Of a stretch of 64,000 nucleotides of DNA, positions 9,301-16,689 are shown piece after piece. Source of the DNA: Aeromonas lusitana (GTDB lineage: Bacteria; Pseudomonadota; Gammaproteobacteria; Enterobacterales; Aeromonadaceae); NCBI RefSeq assembly GCF_002812985.1, contig NZ_PGCP01000013.1:141227-205226 (forward strand), written 5' to 3'. The position numbers and the translations under genes are program-made. Below the pieces are notes generated by a model. That model had not been told where the DNA came from. It saw only the letters and a program-made list of their open reading frames with translations, and did no database searches. Position 1 is the first letter of the stretch. Each line of letters starts with the position of its first letter.

Positions 9301-11539
9301 CACCCTCGTTGATCTCGCTGTGGGGATTGCCGGCGGGCGGGGTATAGCTCTGGCTGATGAGGGCGCTGTAGCTGAGCAGGGCCAGCGTGGCCCCTTGCTG
9401 GTTATCATCGAAGGCGAGATCGCCCCCGAGCCAGCTCAGCAGCGGGAAGGCGTTTTGCAGGGACTGACCTATGTCAAAGCTGATGGTGGTGGTGCCATCG
9501 GCGTTGAGCACAGAGGTGTAAACCAGGGTGATGGTCTCGCTGGCGCCGTTGCGCATCAGGGTCAGGGTCGGGCTGCCGGTCAGGGTCTGGCCGTCACTCA
9601 GGGTGTCGGTGACGACGAACTGTCCCTCGCCGAACAGGTTCTTGCCAAAGGCGAAGTAGTCGGAAAGTGCCATCTTGACGGTGTAGTCCAGGGTATCTCC
9701 TGGGCTGATGCCGGCTTTGCCGTTATCTATGCTGAGCACCACGTCTTTTTGCAGTGAAATCGACCGTGCGATGAAGCCGATGGGATCCCCCTGGCCGCTA
9801 AAATCGATGGTGGTGTCGGGCGGGGTCAGATCCCGGCTGTCGAGGGGGGTCCACTCGCCGCTGCCGGTGGGGGCGGCGATGGTGATCTGGACCGCATCGC
9901 CGCTGTTGGGATCGATCACCTGCTGGCCACTGGCATCGGTCTCGGGCACGTAGAATTGGACGAGGGTGCTGGTGGCGGCGCTCAGGCTGCTGTATTGCAC
10001 CGTGAAGGCGCTGATGAAGATGGCGTCGCTGTTGATGGCGCTGGCCATCAAGGCCGGATTGGTGATGACCCGGCCATCGGTGAGGGTGATGGAGGTCAGG
10101 GTACCGTTGACCCCCGGGGTGATGGCGGTCACCTGCATGTTGCCGGGCAGGGTCTGGCTAATGACCACCTGGCTCAGGGTCTGGCCATCGGCCGGGATCG
10201 CGGTCAGGGTCAGGGTGTGGCTGAAGTTGGGGCCGGTGGTGGTTTCTCCCTCGGGCATGTCGAGGCTCTGCTCGAAGTGAATGATGGTGGGTCTGACCAC
10301 GAAACTGTGCACAGTGCCCTCGACCAGGGTCGGATCGTCTTGCGGGTTGTTCAGGGCATCGTTGCCGTACTGGAAGCCGCTGCGCACCCCTATGGTGAGC
10401 TCAGGGGTCGCCGCCGAGAAGCTGGTGTCGGCCAGGTTGCTCAACCTGGCGCTGATCAGGATGGGAATGTCGGGCTGCCCCTGACTGACGCTGGCGAAGG
10501 GCAGCTCGACCACGATCAGGGTATCGCCGGCACGTAGCCCCACATCGGCCGCCCGTATAATGAGGGGATTGCCACTGCTGTCGACGGCAAGGGGGTGGGT
10601 CGCATTGCCGGAGGCGTCGAAGATGACGCTGTGGGTCTTGAGTACCTGACCCAGGTAGCTGGCTTGGGTGAAGGTGAGGCCGTCATCCCCGTCCTTGCCG
10701 GTGCTCGGCAGGTAGATATCCAGATAGGGGGCATAGCCGGTCTGACTGGTGTTGTTGCTGACGTTGACGGTGAACTGCACCTCATCGCCGAGCAACACAT
10801 CGGCACTGCTCTGGGTCAGGCTGCTGGTGGGGCTGGCGTTGGCGAGCAGGCGATCGTAACCCTGCGCCGTGGCGCGATCGAGGGCCAGGGGCTGATCGAT
10901 GAGGCCCGTGCTGACCTCCAGATCCCAGTCTCCCCCCTTGCTGCTGGCACCGGTATCGTCGCTGGAGGCTGCCACGTCGGCCCCGGTCCACTGGGCCAGG
11001 GCGCTGACCAGCGCCTTGCCGGCGTCGCCGGCGCCGACCCGGCAGCCATAGAGCTGGATATCCGCATCCGGGCTCAGGTGGCTTTGCCAGCCCTGCAACT
11101 GCTGACCGACGCTGGCCAGATTGTCTGCGGTCAGGGTGCGATTGCCCAGGGTGAATTGACCGGCCGAGCCGTGGGAGAGGATCTGGATGCTGTCGACCTG
11201 GCCGAGCTGGTTCAGTTTCGCCGTGATGGCGGCCAGGGCGTCGGTCTGCTTGTCGATAAGCAGCAGGCTGGTATTGGCGTCGAGGTGTTCCGTCAGCGGC
11301 TGGGCTTGCTCGATACGGGTATCGATGACCAGCAGGTGGCGTGGAGGAGTGGTCTGTGCTGGTTCACCATGGGCGGGGGCATCCCCCGGTTCGTGCTGCG
11401 CATCCTGGGTCTGATGCTCGGCTGCGATGGCGGCGGCGCCGTCGAACAGGATGCGGGGCTCCAGCGCCAGCATCTGGTGTTGAGGCCTGAGGATCGAACG
11501 GGGGGGGGTGATGGCCATAGCTACGCATCCATGCAGCAT
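374..11539 (-). CDS. Giant LEPR/DUF4347/VCBS-repeat surface or secreted adhesin (3721 aa)
   Basis: A single open frame of 3721 codons. Residues 26-34 carry the LEPR-type motif (LEPRILFDG) seen at the start of very large secreted proteins, and residues about 67-230 match DUF4347 (ILSHGSAG, QLYGCRVG). About 235-1850 is a long series of beta-rich DUF11/isopeptide-type modules. About 1860-1935 resembles an SdrD-B/Cna-B domain (ISGTLWND, DGSGHFSFG), and 1984-2123 a cadherin-like domain. Eleven VCBS repeats (2125 to about 3548) follow, and a 170-residue tail shows no RTX nonapeptides. There is no Sec signal peptide, which fits type I secretion, and a TolC-like gene follows in the same operon. A later start at Met8 is possible. 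The likely role is adhesion or biofilm formation; this is inferred from architecture, not from a recognised orthologue. Confidence 0.85.
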   Translation of the reverse strand: MLHGCVAMAITPPRSILRPQHQMLALEPRILFDGAAAIAAEHQTQDAQHEPGDAPAHGEPAQTTPPRHLLVIDTRIEQAQPLTEHLDANTSLLLIDKQTDALAAITAKLNQLGQVDSIQILSHGSAGQFTLGNRTLTADNLASVGQQLQGWQSHLSPDADIQLYGCRVGAGDAGKALVSALAQWTGADVAASSDDTGASSKGGDWDLEVSTGLIDQPLALDRATAQGYDRLLANASPTSSLTQSSADVLLGDEVQFTVNVSNNTSQTGYAPYLDIYLPSTGKDGDDGLTFTQASYLGQVLKTHSVIFDASGNATHPLAVDSSGNPLIIRAADVGLRAGDTLIVVELPFASVSQGQPDIPILISARLSNLADTSFSAATPELTIGVRSGFQYGNDALNNPQDDPTLVEGTVHSFVVRPTIIHFEQSLDMPEGETTTGPNFSHTLTLTAIPADGQTLSQVVISQTLPGNMQVTAITPGVNGTLTSITLTDGRVITNPALMASAINSDAIFISAFTVQYSSLSAATSTLVQFYVPETDASGQQVIDPNSGDAVQITIAAPTGSGEWTPLDSRDLTPPDTTIDFSGQGDPIGFIARSISLQKDVVLSIDNGKAGISPGDTLDYTVKMALSDYFAFGKNLFGEGQFVVTDTLSDGQTLTGSPTLTLMRNGASETITLVYTSVLNADGTTTISFDIGQSLQNAFPLLSWLGGDLAFDDNQQGATLALLSYSALISQSYTPPAGNPHSEINEGDSIGNSATVTASVIENSTNLTGGTESDSSQTSTRIPTSQVDIQLATVNGSNSPGGAVELRPGDQVTFRLSYDLVTGDYEQFKLTAYLPLPLFDISGISWTEGSGVGQWHFGAGDTNLGNLVSVTVGPGNSLIFDFGSYATSTLGGSRIEVEFTLRVGDQPFADQRTLDVLAQSSQVTTLNKTQLSSSDVTVITSIAEPDLAISHGVVSASNGTVSGTTGSWSAPGSGGAPFTGKVTDINAVNGGVTNIDGADVLRLATAIENRGGGGAFDVVTSINLPAGLSFRNGSLAAANLQIYRGDGTALVLGTDYQVSGNTISFLDAGNVASLLPGRAGTGADTAGSNLIVITYEVEVASDIRASSTLETSAVLSNYASVNNGQDFTPVDLTDTASEQVAAPSLVIDFSNGDPDSASSAGHTSGTTLVIGESMGYDIRVTLPEGSTQLLQITDLIPPGFRLDTSYNGGKGYELITTGFGGTISEPTLSGSALGTSDGDANFSFSVSGASADNNQGNNSFTIRLRLVADNLMSNQPGTQLSNGANLHYQDPDGDVAAGAPIVREITATPAPNAVIEEPRLSVTQSLLTQPPPYGFEEGDSLSFNIVVSNNGPLDAFDIQLSDLLPTQLSGYSLVSVFYDGVDVSSQFELVGNQLQTKADANLDLAVGKQLILVISGTVNASATSFAQLTNQAEVQWTSLDGTLGTSADPAGERTGADGTLADNVLNDFRTLSQGLIPIASGIQISRVGGVNETGGGATNASHEQVTVGEIIRYKVVALIPEGDNANYELRVSLPKGLSFIDANQVRLALISNGGVGKGLSSSLSGTAITGADVSGNDGSSEAQFISPTLANGLQGLLAGSQIDIVTDANGNQTIIFRLGNISNKDTDSDLEGIALEFNVRVDNSQGNQAGTQLGVSAKDYVGADPANLIQRGASLTVYQDIVEPALGNLDKTVIAFDPRAIDNNTGRAQVQIGFEQTGGIIAFEPRLTDGFPGGSNYALTSLTITLGGTTYTYDSGASGSNFGLPPGTTVVITQGGSFAVDFSQLDVGAKVTLVYSVDLPNGATITGTDATLSWSSLPESFTGWGGSSVGSDGSASGERTGQDGPGNTLNNYVLTSRAGLGIISGTLWNDTASATTSTTPDGAGLAGQTVTLIWGGADNDLATTGDNQSFLTTTDGSGHFSFGILPTGIYRLDGPAGTTITDASAGTLQVRIDSDGNTLGQVSITLTETGIDGGQFVDGANIGYVELNDAPTLGNTTPAQSVDEDLDLAILGLSVADIDAGTGAITLTLTVGHGVLSLGSATGLTVITNNGGGQLVLTGNLSALNAALQTLNYRGNQDYNGSDTLSVLVNDNGQFGDKQGGDGIPGNAEDALTATTSITITIRPVNDDPVGVDDNVTAIEAGGTTNNHPGDNPQGNLLTNDKDVDIATNGDRLHLGLVTSVETGNSTTPGSTDIPASVVGKYGTLYLLVGGGYRYEVDNGNPDVEALRLSSDTLTEQFSYQLIDSLGATDQANLIVTIQGSNDAPVTLPDTGSATEQGVSQPGTDAIGNVLDNDTDVDSGDSKRVDKVALGLPTNLSQITDVPAGSTSANGAVITGLYGTLTLGANGSYRYVIDNGNATVQALRSGDSLTEVFSYRAMDLGNLNDVTTLLITINGSNDAPVAVDDSGTTLEAGGVNNATPGSDASGNVLTNDTDPDSTNPNETKAVSAISTSGGTTGTLGTALRGIYGWLTLNADGSYSYVVDNSLPAVQALRLTGNILTDGFRYTLRDAAGTTSQANLVITIQGANDAPSAIADTANATEAGGLGNGTAGTNPSGNVLDNDTDPDSNGERLTVSGVSFGVTSGSVGVALSGLYGTLVLNADGSYSYVLDNANATVQRLLPGETLVEQFGYQIADLGGLLSSSTLTITILGRNDSPVAVADTGTAVEAGGINNATPGSDASGNLLTNDTDPESANINETRAVSAVSTSGGTGGTLGTALRGTYGWLTLKADGSYTYQVDNSLPAVQALRLTSNTLADNFSYTMRDAAGATSQAGITITIQGANDAPTATVDTAIAIEAGGLGNAAAGTNPSGDVLGNDTDPDGNGEQLVVSGVSFGATSGTIGSAISGLYGTLVLNADGSYSYVLDNANATVQRLLPGETLVEQFGYQITDLGGLLSASTLTITIQGRDDSPVAVADIGTATEAGGINNATPGSDAIGNVLTNDTDPDSANPNEIKTVNAVSTGAGSVGTLGTALRGTYGWLTLGADGSYTYVVDNSLAAVQALRTSADVLTDTFGYGMRDANNASSQSTLIIRIEGANDTPVAQNNIGIAVADNGAGNVVNPSGNLLTNDGDVDAGDSLTLTAGRTGEEAAGGILAPVNLGVPLVLVGQYGTLTLHLNGDYQYALDITNAAVLGLGPLQSLNDHFTYQAQDLAGAVDLAELTIIIRGRNDAPVANPDQAQVIEAGGLNNAQPGLDPSGNVLGNDTDLENDPLTVTRVQNADGQSASLGTVLRGRYGDLVMNSDGSWHYSLDNSLAEVQALRGPSQTLTEQFSYQIVDVWGVGSASTLTLTIRGSNDTPIAQDDQTTAIEAGGVHNAAAGLNPTGNVLDNDLDVDSQANGETRSVLTVSNSVGASVSAGQALQGRYGQLILNADGSYQYLLDNDNPEVEALRTAGQTLTEMFTYQMRDQAGAQSQARLTVLIQGANDNPVAQDDSSVASDQVTAPHTTGNVLPNDSDVDANDPLQVVAMRSGAENGSGDNGQLGQPLAGRYGWLVLNADGSYSYTIDLTNKEVLAAAGLGQVLQDIFTYTLGDGSQTVDQAQLVIHLNISAPYVPPPDEGPFGPNYGDTSATEGTTLNYPDITPVVFVTPVVQNISLLLGASAERADGSQLFFGLTPEIHSQSIGLGLLDGTFVSQSVQESSLTQELELAAFLGRHGRVGLTADGLLSDESVFAMTPQEMRPHVGGERASKTSSFTRQLQDAAGRHIAGLNSNTNMTTKSGT
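898..5167 (-). repeat. Array of eleven VCBS repeats inside the giant adhesin
   Basis: Each unit begins with ND(A/S/T/D/N)P or a close variant and contains NVLxNDxD, YGxLxLxxDGSYxYxxDN and a closing LTITIxG strand. Unit starts (descending) are 5167, 4759, 4354, 3964, 3586, 3196, 2818, 2428, 2035, 1657 and 1267. Most units are 378, 390 or about 405 bp long. VCBS repeats are known from large adhesins of aquatic proteobacteria, where they form extended beta-sandwich rods, often calcium-stabilised. Confidence 0.9.
2429..4354 (-). repeat. Two-repeat (768 bp) higher-order duplication within the VCBS array
   Basis: Units starting at 4354, 3586 and 2818 are each 390 bp and closely alike (GTLGTALRGTYGWLTL). 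Units starting at 3964 and 3196 are each 378 bp and almost the same (VQRLLPGETLVEQFGYQI). The array therefore runs A-B-A-B-A with an exact 768 bp period. This points to recent duplication of a pair of repeats rather than of single repeats. Confidence 0.85.
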
Positions 11540-11673
11540 TTTATGGCTTTAATTTATGTCATAGCACAAGACCCCTTGCCAATGAGTTGTTAAGGAAGAG
11601 GTCAAAATATGTGGATGTCATGTTGGACCAGGGGTGGGCACAAGCGCTGGCGCTCATGCCCGGTATGGTGGCA

Positions 11674-13032
11674 TCAGGGGACTGTCAGCTGGAAACGGGC
11701 GCCGCCGAGGGGGGATTCGTCCACCCGGATGTCGCCGCCATAGCTGTGCACTATCTCGGTCACGACGGCGAGGCCTATGCCCTGACCGGGGGAGCTGTCG
11801 GCCCGCACCCCACGCTGGAAGATCTGCTCCGATTTGCCTGGGGCGATGCCGGGGCCGTCGTCTTCCACCAGGATGAGCAGGCCGCTGCCCTTGCGGCGTA
11901 CCTGTACCCGCACCTCGCTGATGGCAAACTTGCAGGCGTTGTCGAGCAGGTTGCCCATCATCTCCATCAGATCCCCCTGCTCGCCGTGGAAGAAGACATC
12001 GTCGTCAAACTGGAAATGGGTCTGCAGCTTCTTGTGGCGATAGACCTTGGCCAGGCTCGCCAGCAGCTTCTCGATGAGCGGCACCGGCTCGGTACCCTTG
12101 CTCGCGAGGCGTTTGCGACCGGTGACGGCGCGGCGCAGCTGATACTGGATGATCTGATCCATGGTGGTGATCTGTTCATTGATGTTGTCGTGCACCGGGT
12201 GACCCAGTTTGAACTCCTGCGCCGTGATCTGGATAAGGGCCAGCCTGGTTTTCAAACTGTGGGCCAGATCGTTCAGGGCATGCTGGTAGCGCAGGGTCTG
12301 CTGGCGCTCGTTCTCCAGCAACTGGTTGACCGACTCGGTCAGGGGCAGCAGTTCCCGTTCATAGTCGCTGGAGAGGGATTCGCGCTGACCGGCCCGGATC
12401 TCGTTGATCTGCCGCGCCATGGTGCGCAGGGAGGAGAGACTCCAGAAGCTGGTGAGCAGCAGCAGGGCACCCAGCAGGCAGTAGGCGAGCAGCGCCTGGC
12501 GGATGCACTGGTAGAGGTATTCCCGGGTCTGGGCCTGGTAGCGCTTGGCGGAGTCGACCATCACCACATAGTAGGTAGTCGGGCCGTCACCATGATTGCG
12601 CAAGAAGCGCAGGCTGTAGATGAAGTAGCTCTCGCCATTCTTGATGGTGTGCAGTTTGAAGAAGTAATCCTGATCCAGGCCCCCCAGGTATTTCATCAGA
12701 TCCTGACAGATGGTGCCCTTGATGGTGATCACCTCAGGCATGTGCAGGCTGGACCAGCTCAACTCGCCGTCCGAGCGGCAGATGAGGGTATCGAGATTGG
12801 GATCGATGGCATCTGGCGTGATGCTGGCGAGATCCGTGATGGCGTGGGGATCTGGCTGTTTGGAGGAGAACAGCTTGGAGAGGTTCTCCTGCATGCGGGT
12901 GCTGGCCTTCTGGGCCTGCTCCTCGGTGTGGCCGAGGTAGAGGATATAGACGGAGAAGGCCATGATGATCGCGATCACCAGCATGGCACTCATCATCAGC
13001 TTGATGTGCAGGGAGCGGCGGATCAATTGCAT
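11674..13032 (-). CDS. PhoQ-like membrane sensor histidine kinase
   Basis: Two membrane segments (near the N-terminus, MMSAMLVIAIIMAFSVYILY, and about 150 residues later, LLAYCLLGALLLL) bracket a periplasmic sensor domain. The H-box reads LAHSLKTRLALIQ, close to the PhoQ form. The ATPase domain has the N box (LLDNACKFA), G1 (EDDGPGI) and G2 (GQGIGLAVV). I chose the ATG at 13032, which has GAGAAG just upstream; an in-frame ATG at 13044 and GTG at 13053 are alternatives. The gene follows its response regulator after about 40 bp and precedes the giant adhesin by 134 bp, so control of that operon is a reasonable guess. The signal sensed is unknown. The sensor domain is not clearly the acidic PhoQ type, so I give no symbol. 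Confidence 0.88.
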   Translation of the reverse strand: MQLIRRSLHIKLMMSAMLVIAIIMAFSVYILYLGHTEEQAQKASTRMQENLSKLFSSKQPDPHAITDLASITPDAIDPNLDTLICRSDGELSWSSLHMPEVITIKGTICQDLMKYLGGLDQDYFFKLHTIKNGESYFIYSLRFLRNHGDGPTTYYVVMVDSAKRYQAQTREYLYQCIRQALLAYCLLGALLLLTSFWSLSSLRTMARQINEIRAGQRESLSSDYERELLPLTESVNQLLENERQQTLRYQHALNDLAHSLKTRLALIQITAQEFKLGHPVHDNINEQITTMDQIIQYQLRRAVTGRKRLASKGTEPVPLIEKLLASLAKVYRHKKLQTHFQFDDDVFFHGEQGDLMEMMGNLLDNACKFAISEVRVQVRRKGSGLLILVEDDGPGIAPGKSEQIFQRGVRADSSPGQGIGLAVVTEIVHSYGGDIRVDESPLGGARFQLTVP

Positions 13033-13072
13033 TGGACTTCTCATGGCGGTCACTATGATGCGAACGGCGTGC

Positions 13073-13747
13073 TTAGCTGCATGACAGATTGAAGATGTAG
13101 CCCTGACGACGGATGGTCGAGATGGGGGCTATGGTCCCTTCGGGATCCAGCTTCTTGCGCAGTCGGCTCACCATGACTTCGATGGTGTTCGGATCCCCTT
13201 CGCCATCCCCGTAGAGCTGATCCAGCAGCTGTTGCTTGGAGACCACCTGGCGGGCGTTGCGCATCAGGTATTCCAGGATCAGATACTCGAAGCTGGTGAG
13301 CACAGTGACTTCCCCGGCGATGGTCAGCTCCTTGCGGGAGAGATCCAGTTCGTAGTCACCGGCCTTCACCCTGGGGGAGATAAAGCCGGCACTGCGGCGC
13401 ACCAGGGCATTGAGACGGGCCAGCAGCTCATCTTTCTGGAACGGTTTGACCAGATAGTCGTCGGCACCGGCTTCCAGCCCTTCCACCTTGTCTTGCCAGC
13501 TGCCGCGCGCGGTCAGCACTATGATGGGGAAGGGGATCTGCTGCTCCCGGAGCTGGGTGATGAGCTGCAGACCGTCCATGTCCGGCAGGCCGAGATCTAT
13601 GATGGCCACGTCGATGGGGTAGTCACGGGCATAGTGCAGCGCAATCTGGGCGCTGTCGGTGCTGTGGACCTGATTCTGGGCCTCGGTCAACAGCGTGGTG
13701 AGGTGGTGGTTGAGCAGCTTGTCGTCTTCGACCAATAGGATTTTCAT
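13073..13747 (-). CDS. OmpR/PhoP-family response regulator
   Basis: 224 residues from the ATG at 13747 (MKILLVEDD), a canonical receiver start. The acidic pocket (E7, D8, D9), phosphoacceptor D51 (AIIDLGLPDMDG), LTARG and the conserved Lys (LVKPF) are all present. The C-terminal winged helix (LTSFEYLILEYLMRN, SRLRKKLDPEG, IRRQGYIF) is of the OmpR/PhoP type. In-frame starts up to 20 codons earlier exist but would add a non-conserved tail. It is the first gene of the minus-strand pair with the PhoQ-like kinase and lies upstream of the adhesin-TolC genes. Confidence 0.9.
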   Translation of the reverse strand: MKILLVEDDKLLNHHLTTLLTEAQNQVHSTDSAQIALHYARDYPIDVAIIDLGLPDMDGLQLITQLREQQIPFPIIVLTARGSWQDKVEGLEAGADDYLVKPFQKDELLARLNALVRRSAGFISPRVKAGDYELDLSRKELTIAGEVTVLTSFEYLILEYLMRNARQVVSKQQLLDQLYGDGEGDPNTIEVMVSRLRKKLDPEGTIAPISTIRRQGYIFNLSCS

Positions 13748-14591
13748 AAGATGCATGATGATGAGGGTCCAGGCTGTCAATTAGAGGGTGTATAGGAAGG
13801 AGAGTCAATGTGGATCCTACCTAGCCCCCCCTGTATCGAGACTGAATCGCATACCCCTTTATTTCCGCCTCAGTCTCTGAGCCGTGGCATCAAGTCTTAT
13901 GAGTCTGGCTTGAGAGATAGCACCGGCATCTAGGGCCGTGGCTCATCGCTCCAGTGCAGCATTGCGACTATTCTGTTCGCACGGATTTGGTCTGCGAACC
14001 TATGTTGGGGAATGCTCAGCCATCTGTAGGCATCGGCTGGAACAACATCCAAGCGGCTATGGTCAGACCATTAACCATCTGTAATTGTTTGAAAAAATAG
14101 CTATTCTGTCTTCTTGGTCAGGTGCAGGGTATTGAGGGCTGCCATGCAATGAGAATGTATATTTCAGGGGGCGAAATAGTAGGGATTCTTTGAATCCCTT
14201 ATAGGATGGATGGTTTCCTATGTTTTGACTGTTAATCTTCGGGCTAAACGAGATAGAATCTGACCCGAAATCGGGTGTAGGGCCTTGGTTGCCCAAGATG
14301 TGAACAATGTATGCTCTCGGAATACACAGATGTGCAACGTCATTTGATGCCATTGTGACACATCAACCAATACAAGAAGCTGGAGGATATGATGGCCAAC
14401 AGCACACACAATCTGGTTAAAAGCAGCATGCTGGGAGCTGTAACTCACTGCGGTAGCTAACGTGTTTCTCACCTTAGTCAAACATTTTGCATGACCTGCA
14501 CGGCTTCCATGCAAAGAACTACAGACTCCACGTAGTACGTATATTTCATCTCCTACACCACTCAATTTACCTCGTAAGAGTACTTATCAAT
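13748..14591. other. Intergenic region between the divergent regulator and O-antigen operons
   Basis: About 840 bp without a convincing gene. Base composition falls from left to right, which suggests that the right part belongs to the imported O-antigen island. The only element I can support is the JUMPStart at 14424-14464. The O-antigen promoter should lie upstream of that element, but I could not identify -35/-10 boxes with confidence. The short open frames on the minus strand here show no family features. Confidence 0.6.
14424..14464 (+). promoter_or_regulatory. JUMPStart element with ops core, RfaH-type antitermination site
   Basis: The sequence contains CTGGGAGCTGTAA followed 7 bases later by GCGGTAGC and then GTG. 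This parallels the enterobacterial JUMPStart (CTGGTAGCTGT-AA ... GGCGGTAGCGTG). The GCGGTAGC core is at 14450-14457. It lies 130 bp before rmlB, the first gene of a long polysaccharide operon, exactly where such elements are found. In known systems the ops in nascent DNA recruits RfaH, which lets polymerase read through long, poorly translated operons. Confidence 0.82.
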
Positions 14592-15677
14592 ATGAAAATT
14601 CTCGTTACCGGTGGAGCCGGTTTTATCGGCTCAGCGGTTGTTCGCCATATCATTCAGGATACCAACGATTCGGTTATCAATCTCGACAAGCTCACTTACG
14701 CGGGCAATCTTGAGTCTCTCTCCACAGTGTCCGGTAACGAACGTTATGCTTTTGAACAGGTCGATATCTGCAACCGTGTTGAGCTGGATCGGGTGTTTGC
14801 TGCGCATCAACCGGATGCAGTGATGCATCTCGCGGCTGAGAGCCACGTCGATCGTTCTATCACAGGCCCCGCCGATTTTATCGAGACCAATATCGTCGGC
14901 ACCTATATGTTGCTGGAATCTGCCCGGGCCTACTGGAATGGCCTGGATGAGATGCGCAAGAGCGCTTTTCGGTTCCACCATATTTCTACCGACGAGGTGT
15001 ATGGCGACCTGCCTCATCCAGACGAGGTGGATGTCGGTGAGATGCTACCGCTCTTTACCGAAACCACCCCTTATGCCCCGAGCAGCCCTTATTCTGCCTC
15101 AAAGGCATCCAGTGACCATCTGGTGCGAGCTTGGCGCCGTACCTATGGCCTGCCGACCGTCGTCACCAACTGCTCCAACAACTACGGCCCATATCACTTC
15201 CCCGAGAAACTTATACCACTGGTGATCCTGAATGCCCTCGATGGCAAGTCACTGCCGATTTATGGCAAGGGTGACCAGATCCGTGACTGGCTCTACGTAG
15301 AGGATCACGCTCGTGCACTGTATACCGTCGTCACCACTGGGGTTGTCGGTGAGACCTACAACATTGGTGGTCATAATGAGAAGCAGAACCTGGATGTAGT
15401 GCATACCATCTGCGATCTGCTCGATGAGATGGTGCCCAAGGCGAGTTCTTACCGTGATCAAATCACCTATGTCACCGATCGCCCTGGCCATGACCGCCGT
15501 TATGCTATTGATGCCAGCAAGATGAGTGCCGAGCTTGATTGGCAACCGCAAGAGACCTTCGAGTCCGGGATCCGCAAGACCGTCCAGTGGTATCTGGATA
15601 ACCAGCAGTGGGTCAACAACGTCAAGAGCGGAGCCTATCAATCCTGGATTGCGCAGAACTACGAGGAGCGTGGCTGA
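14592..15677 (+). CDS. rmlB: dTDP-glucose 4,6-dehydratase
   Basis: 361 residues from the ATG at 14592, which starts a canonical extended-SDR N-terminus ([16 protein letters not shown]). Family markers follow: [36 protein letters not shown] (YxxxK) and [17 protein letters not shown]. It makes dTDP-4-keto-6-deoxyglucose, the second step to dTDP-L-rhamnose. It is the first gene of the O-antigen operon, and its stop overlaps the start of rmlD (TGATG). Length and motifs are typical. Confidence 0.97.
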   Translation: MKILVTGGAGFIGSAVVRHIIQDTNDSVINLDKLTYAGNLESLSTVSGNERYAFEQVDICNRVELDRVFAAHQPDAVMHLAAESHVDRSITGPADFIETNIVGTYMLLESARAYWNGLDEMRKSAFRFHHISTDEVYGDLPHPDEVDVGEMLPLFTETTPYAPSSPYSASKASSDHLVRAWRRTYGLPTVVTNCSNNYGPYHFPEKLIPLVILNALDGKSLPIYGKGDQIRDWLYVEDHARALYTVVTTGVVGETYNIGGHNEKQNLDVVHTICDLLDEMVPKASSYRDQITYVTDRPGHDRRYAIDASKMSAELDWQPQETFESGIRKTVQWYLDNQQWVNNVKSGAYQSWIAQNYEERG

Positions 15678-16564
15678 TGCATATCCTGCTGTTTGGTAAG
15701 AATGGTCAGGTGGGTTGGGAACTGCAGCGCGCATTGGCCCCACTGGGTCGTGTCACCGCAGTGGATTTTGACTCTACTGACTATTGTGGCGATTTCAGCA
15801 ACCCTGATGGCGTAGCCGAGACGGTCCGTCTGCTCAAGCCGGATGTGATTGTCAATGCCGCGGCCCACACCGCCGTCGACAAGGCCGAGAGCGAGCGGTC
15901 TTTTGCCGAACTGCTCAACGCCACCAGTGTCGCAGCGATTGCAAAAGAGGCCGAAACGCTCGGTGCCTGGTTGGTACACTATTCCACTGATTATGTGTTC
16001 GATGGCAGTGGCGAACGACCATGGGTTGAGAGTGATCCGACGGCTCCCCTCAACGTCTATGGTGAAACCAAGCTGGCAGGGGAGCATGCAGCAGCCCTTT
16101 GTACTCGCCACCTTATCTTTCGGACCAGCTGGGTGTATGCCGCCCGTGGCGCCAACTTCGCCAAGACCATGCTGCGCGTTGGCAAGGAGCGCAGCGAAAT
16201 GTCGGTTATCAATGATCAGTTTGGGGCCCCGACGGGGGCCGAGTTGCTGGCTGATTGCACGGCCCATGCGATCCGGATTGCACAACGCAAACCAGAAGTT
16301 GCGGGTCTATATCACCTGATCGCCTCCGGTACCACCACCTGGTTTGACTATGCCCAGCTGGTGTTTGCCAAAGCCCGTGCAGCGGGTGTCGAGTTGGCGG
16401 TCAGCCAGGTCAATGCTGTCCCGACCAGCGAATTTCCTACACCTGCCAAGCGTCCTCACAACTCACGGCTCGACACGAGCAAATTTCAGCACACCTTCGA
16501 GCTGGTGCTGCCAGACTGGACCGCCGGTGTTGAAAGGATGCTAGCCGAGATCCTCGGTCAGTAA
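15677..16564 (+). CDS. rmlD: dTDP-4-dehydrorhamnose reductase
   Basis: 295 residues from the ATG at 15677, one base into the rmlB stop codon, so translation is probably coupled. RmlD markers: LLFGKNGQVGWELQRAL, NAAAHTAVDKAE, STDYVFDG, YGETKLAGE and FRTSWVYA. It performs the last NADPH-dependent reduction to dTDP-L-rhamnose. Codon use and GC are like the flanking chromosome and unlike the AT-rich block further on. Confidence 0.97.
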   Translation: MHILLFGKNGQVGWELQRALAPLGRVTAVDFDSTDYCGDFSNPDGVAETVRLLKPDVIVNAAAHTAVDKAESERSFAELLNATSVAAIAKEAETLGAWLVHYSTDYVFDGSGERPWVESDPTAPLNVYGETKLAGEHAAALCTRHLIFRTSWVYAARGANFAKTMLRVGKERSEMSVINDQFGAPTGAELLADCTAHAIRIAQRKPEVAGLYHLIASGTTTWFDYAQLVFAKARAAGVELAVSQVNAVPTSEFPTPAKRPHNSRLDTSKFQHTFELVLPDWTAGVERMLAEILGQ

Positions 16565-16689
16565 GATAAGGTGAGAAGGCGGTGGTTCTGTGCCTTGCCT
16601 CTTGCCAACAGGATAAGCACGAGATGAGTGACCGCAGGGTGAGCTCATTTTGATGGGTTACATAATTCCAATATAAGAACTAAAGCATT

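Noticed and set aside
6395..9757. A 1120-codon open frame on the plus strand, opposite the adhesin gene
   Set aside because: It is the mirror of a long GC-rich repetitive coding strand. The translation is low-complexity (Gly/Ala/Val/Asp-rich) with no domain, and the same occurs at 1967-3466 and elsewhere opposite the gene.
374..11539. LapA/LapG-type periplasmic retention of the adhesin
   Set aside because: No di-alanine/Gly cleavage site is seen near the N-terminus and no lapG/lapD genes are in the window.
14063..14565. Two minus-strand open frames in the spacer before rmlB
   Set aside because: No ribosome sites and no family features, and one crosses the JUMPStart element. They are probably chance frames.
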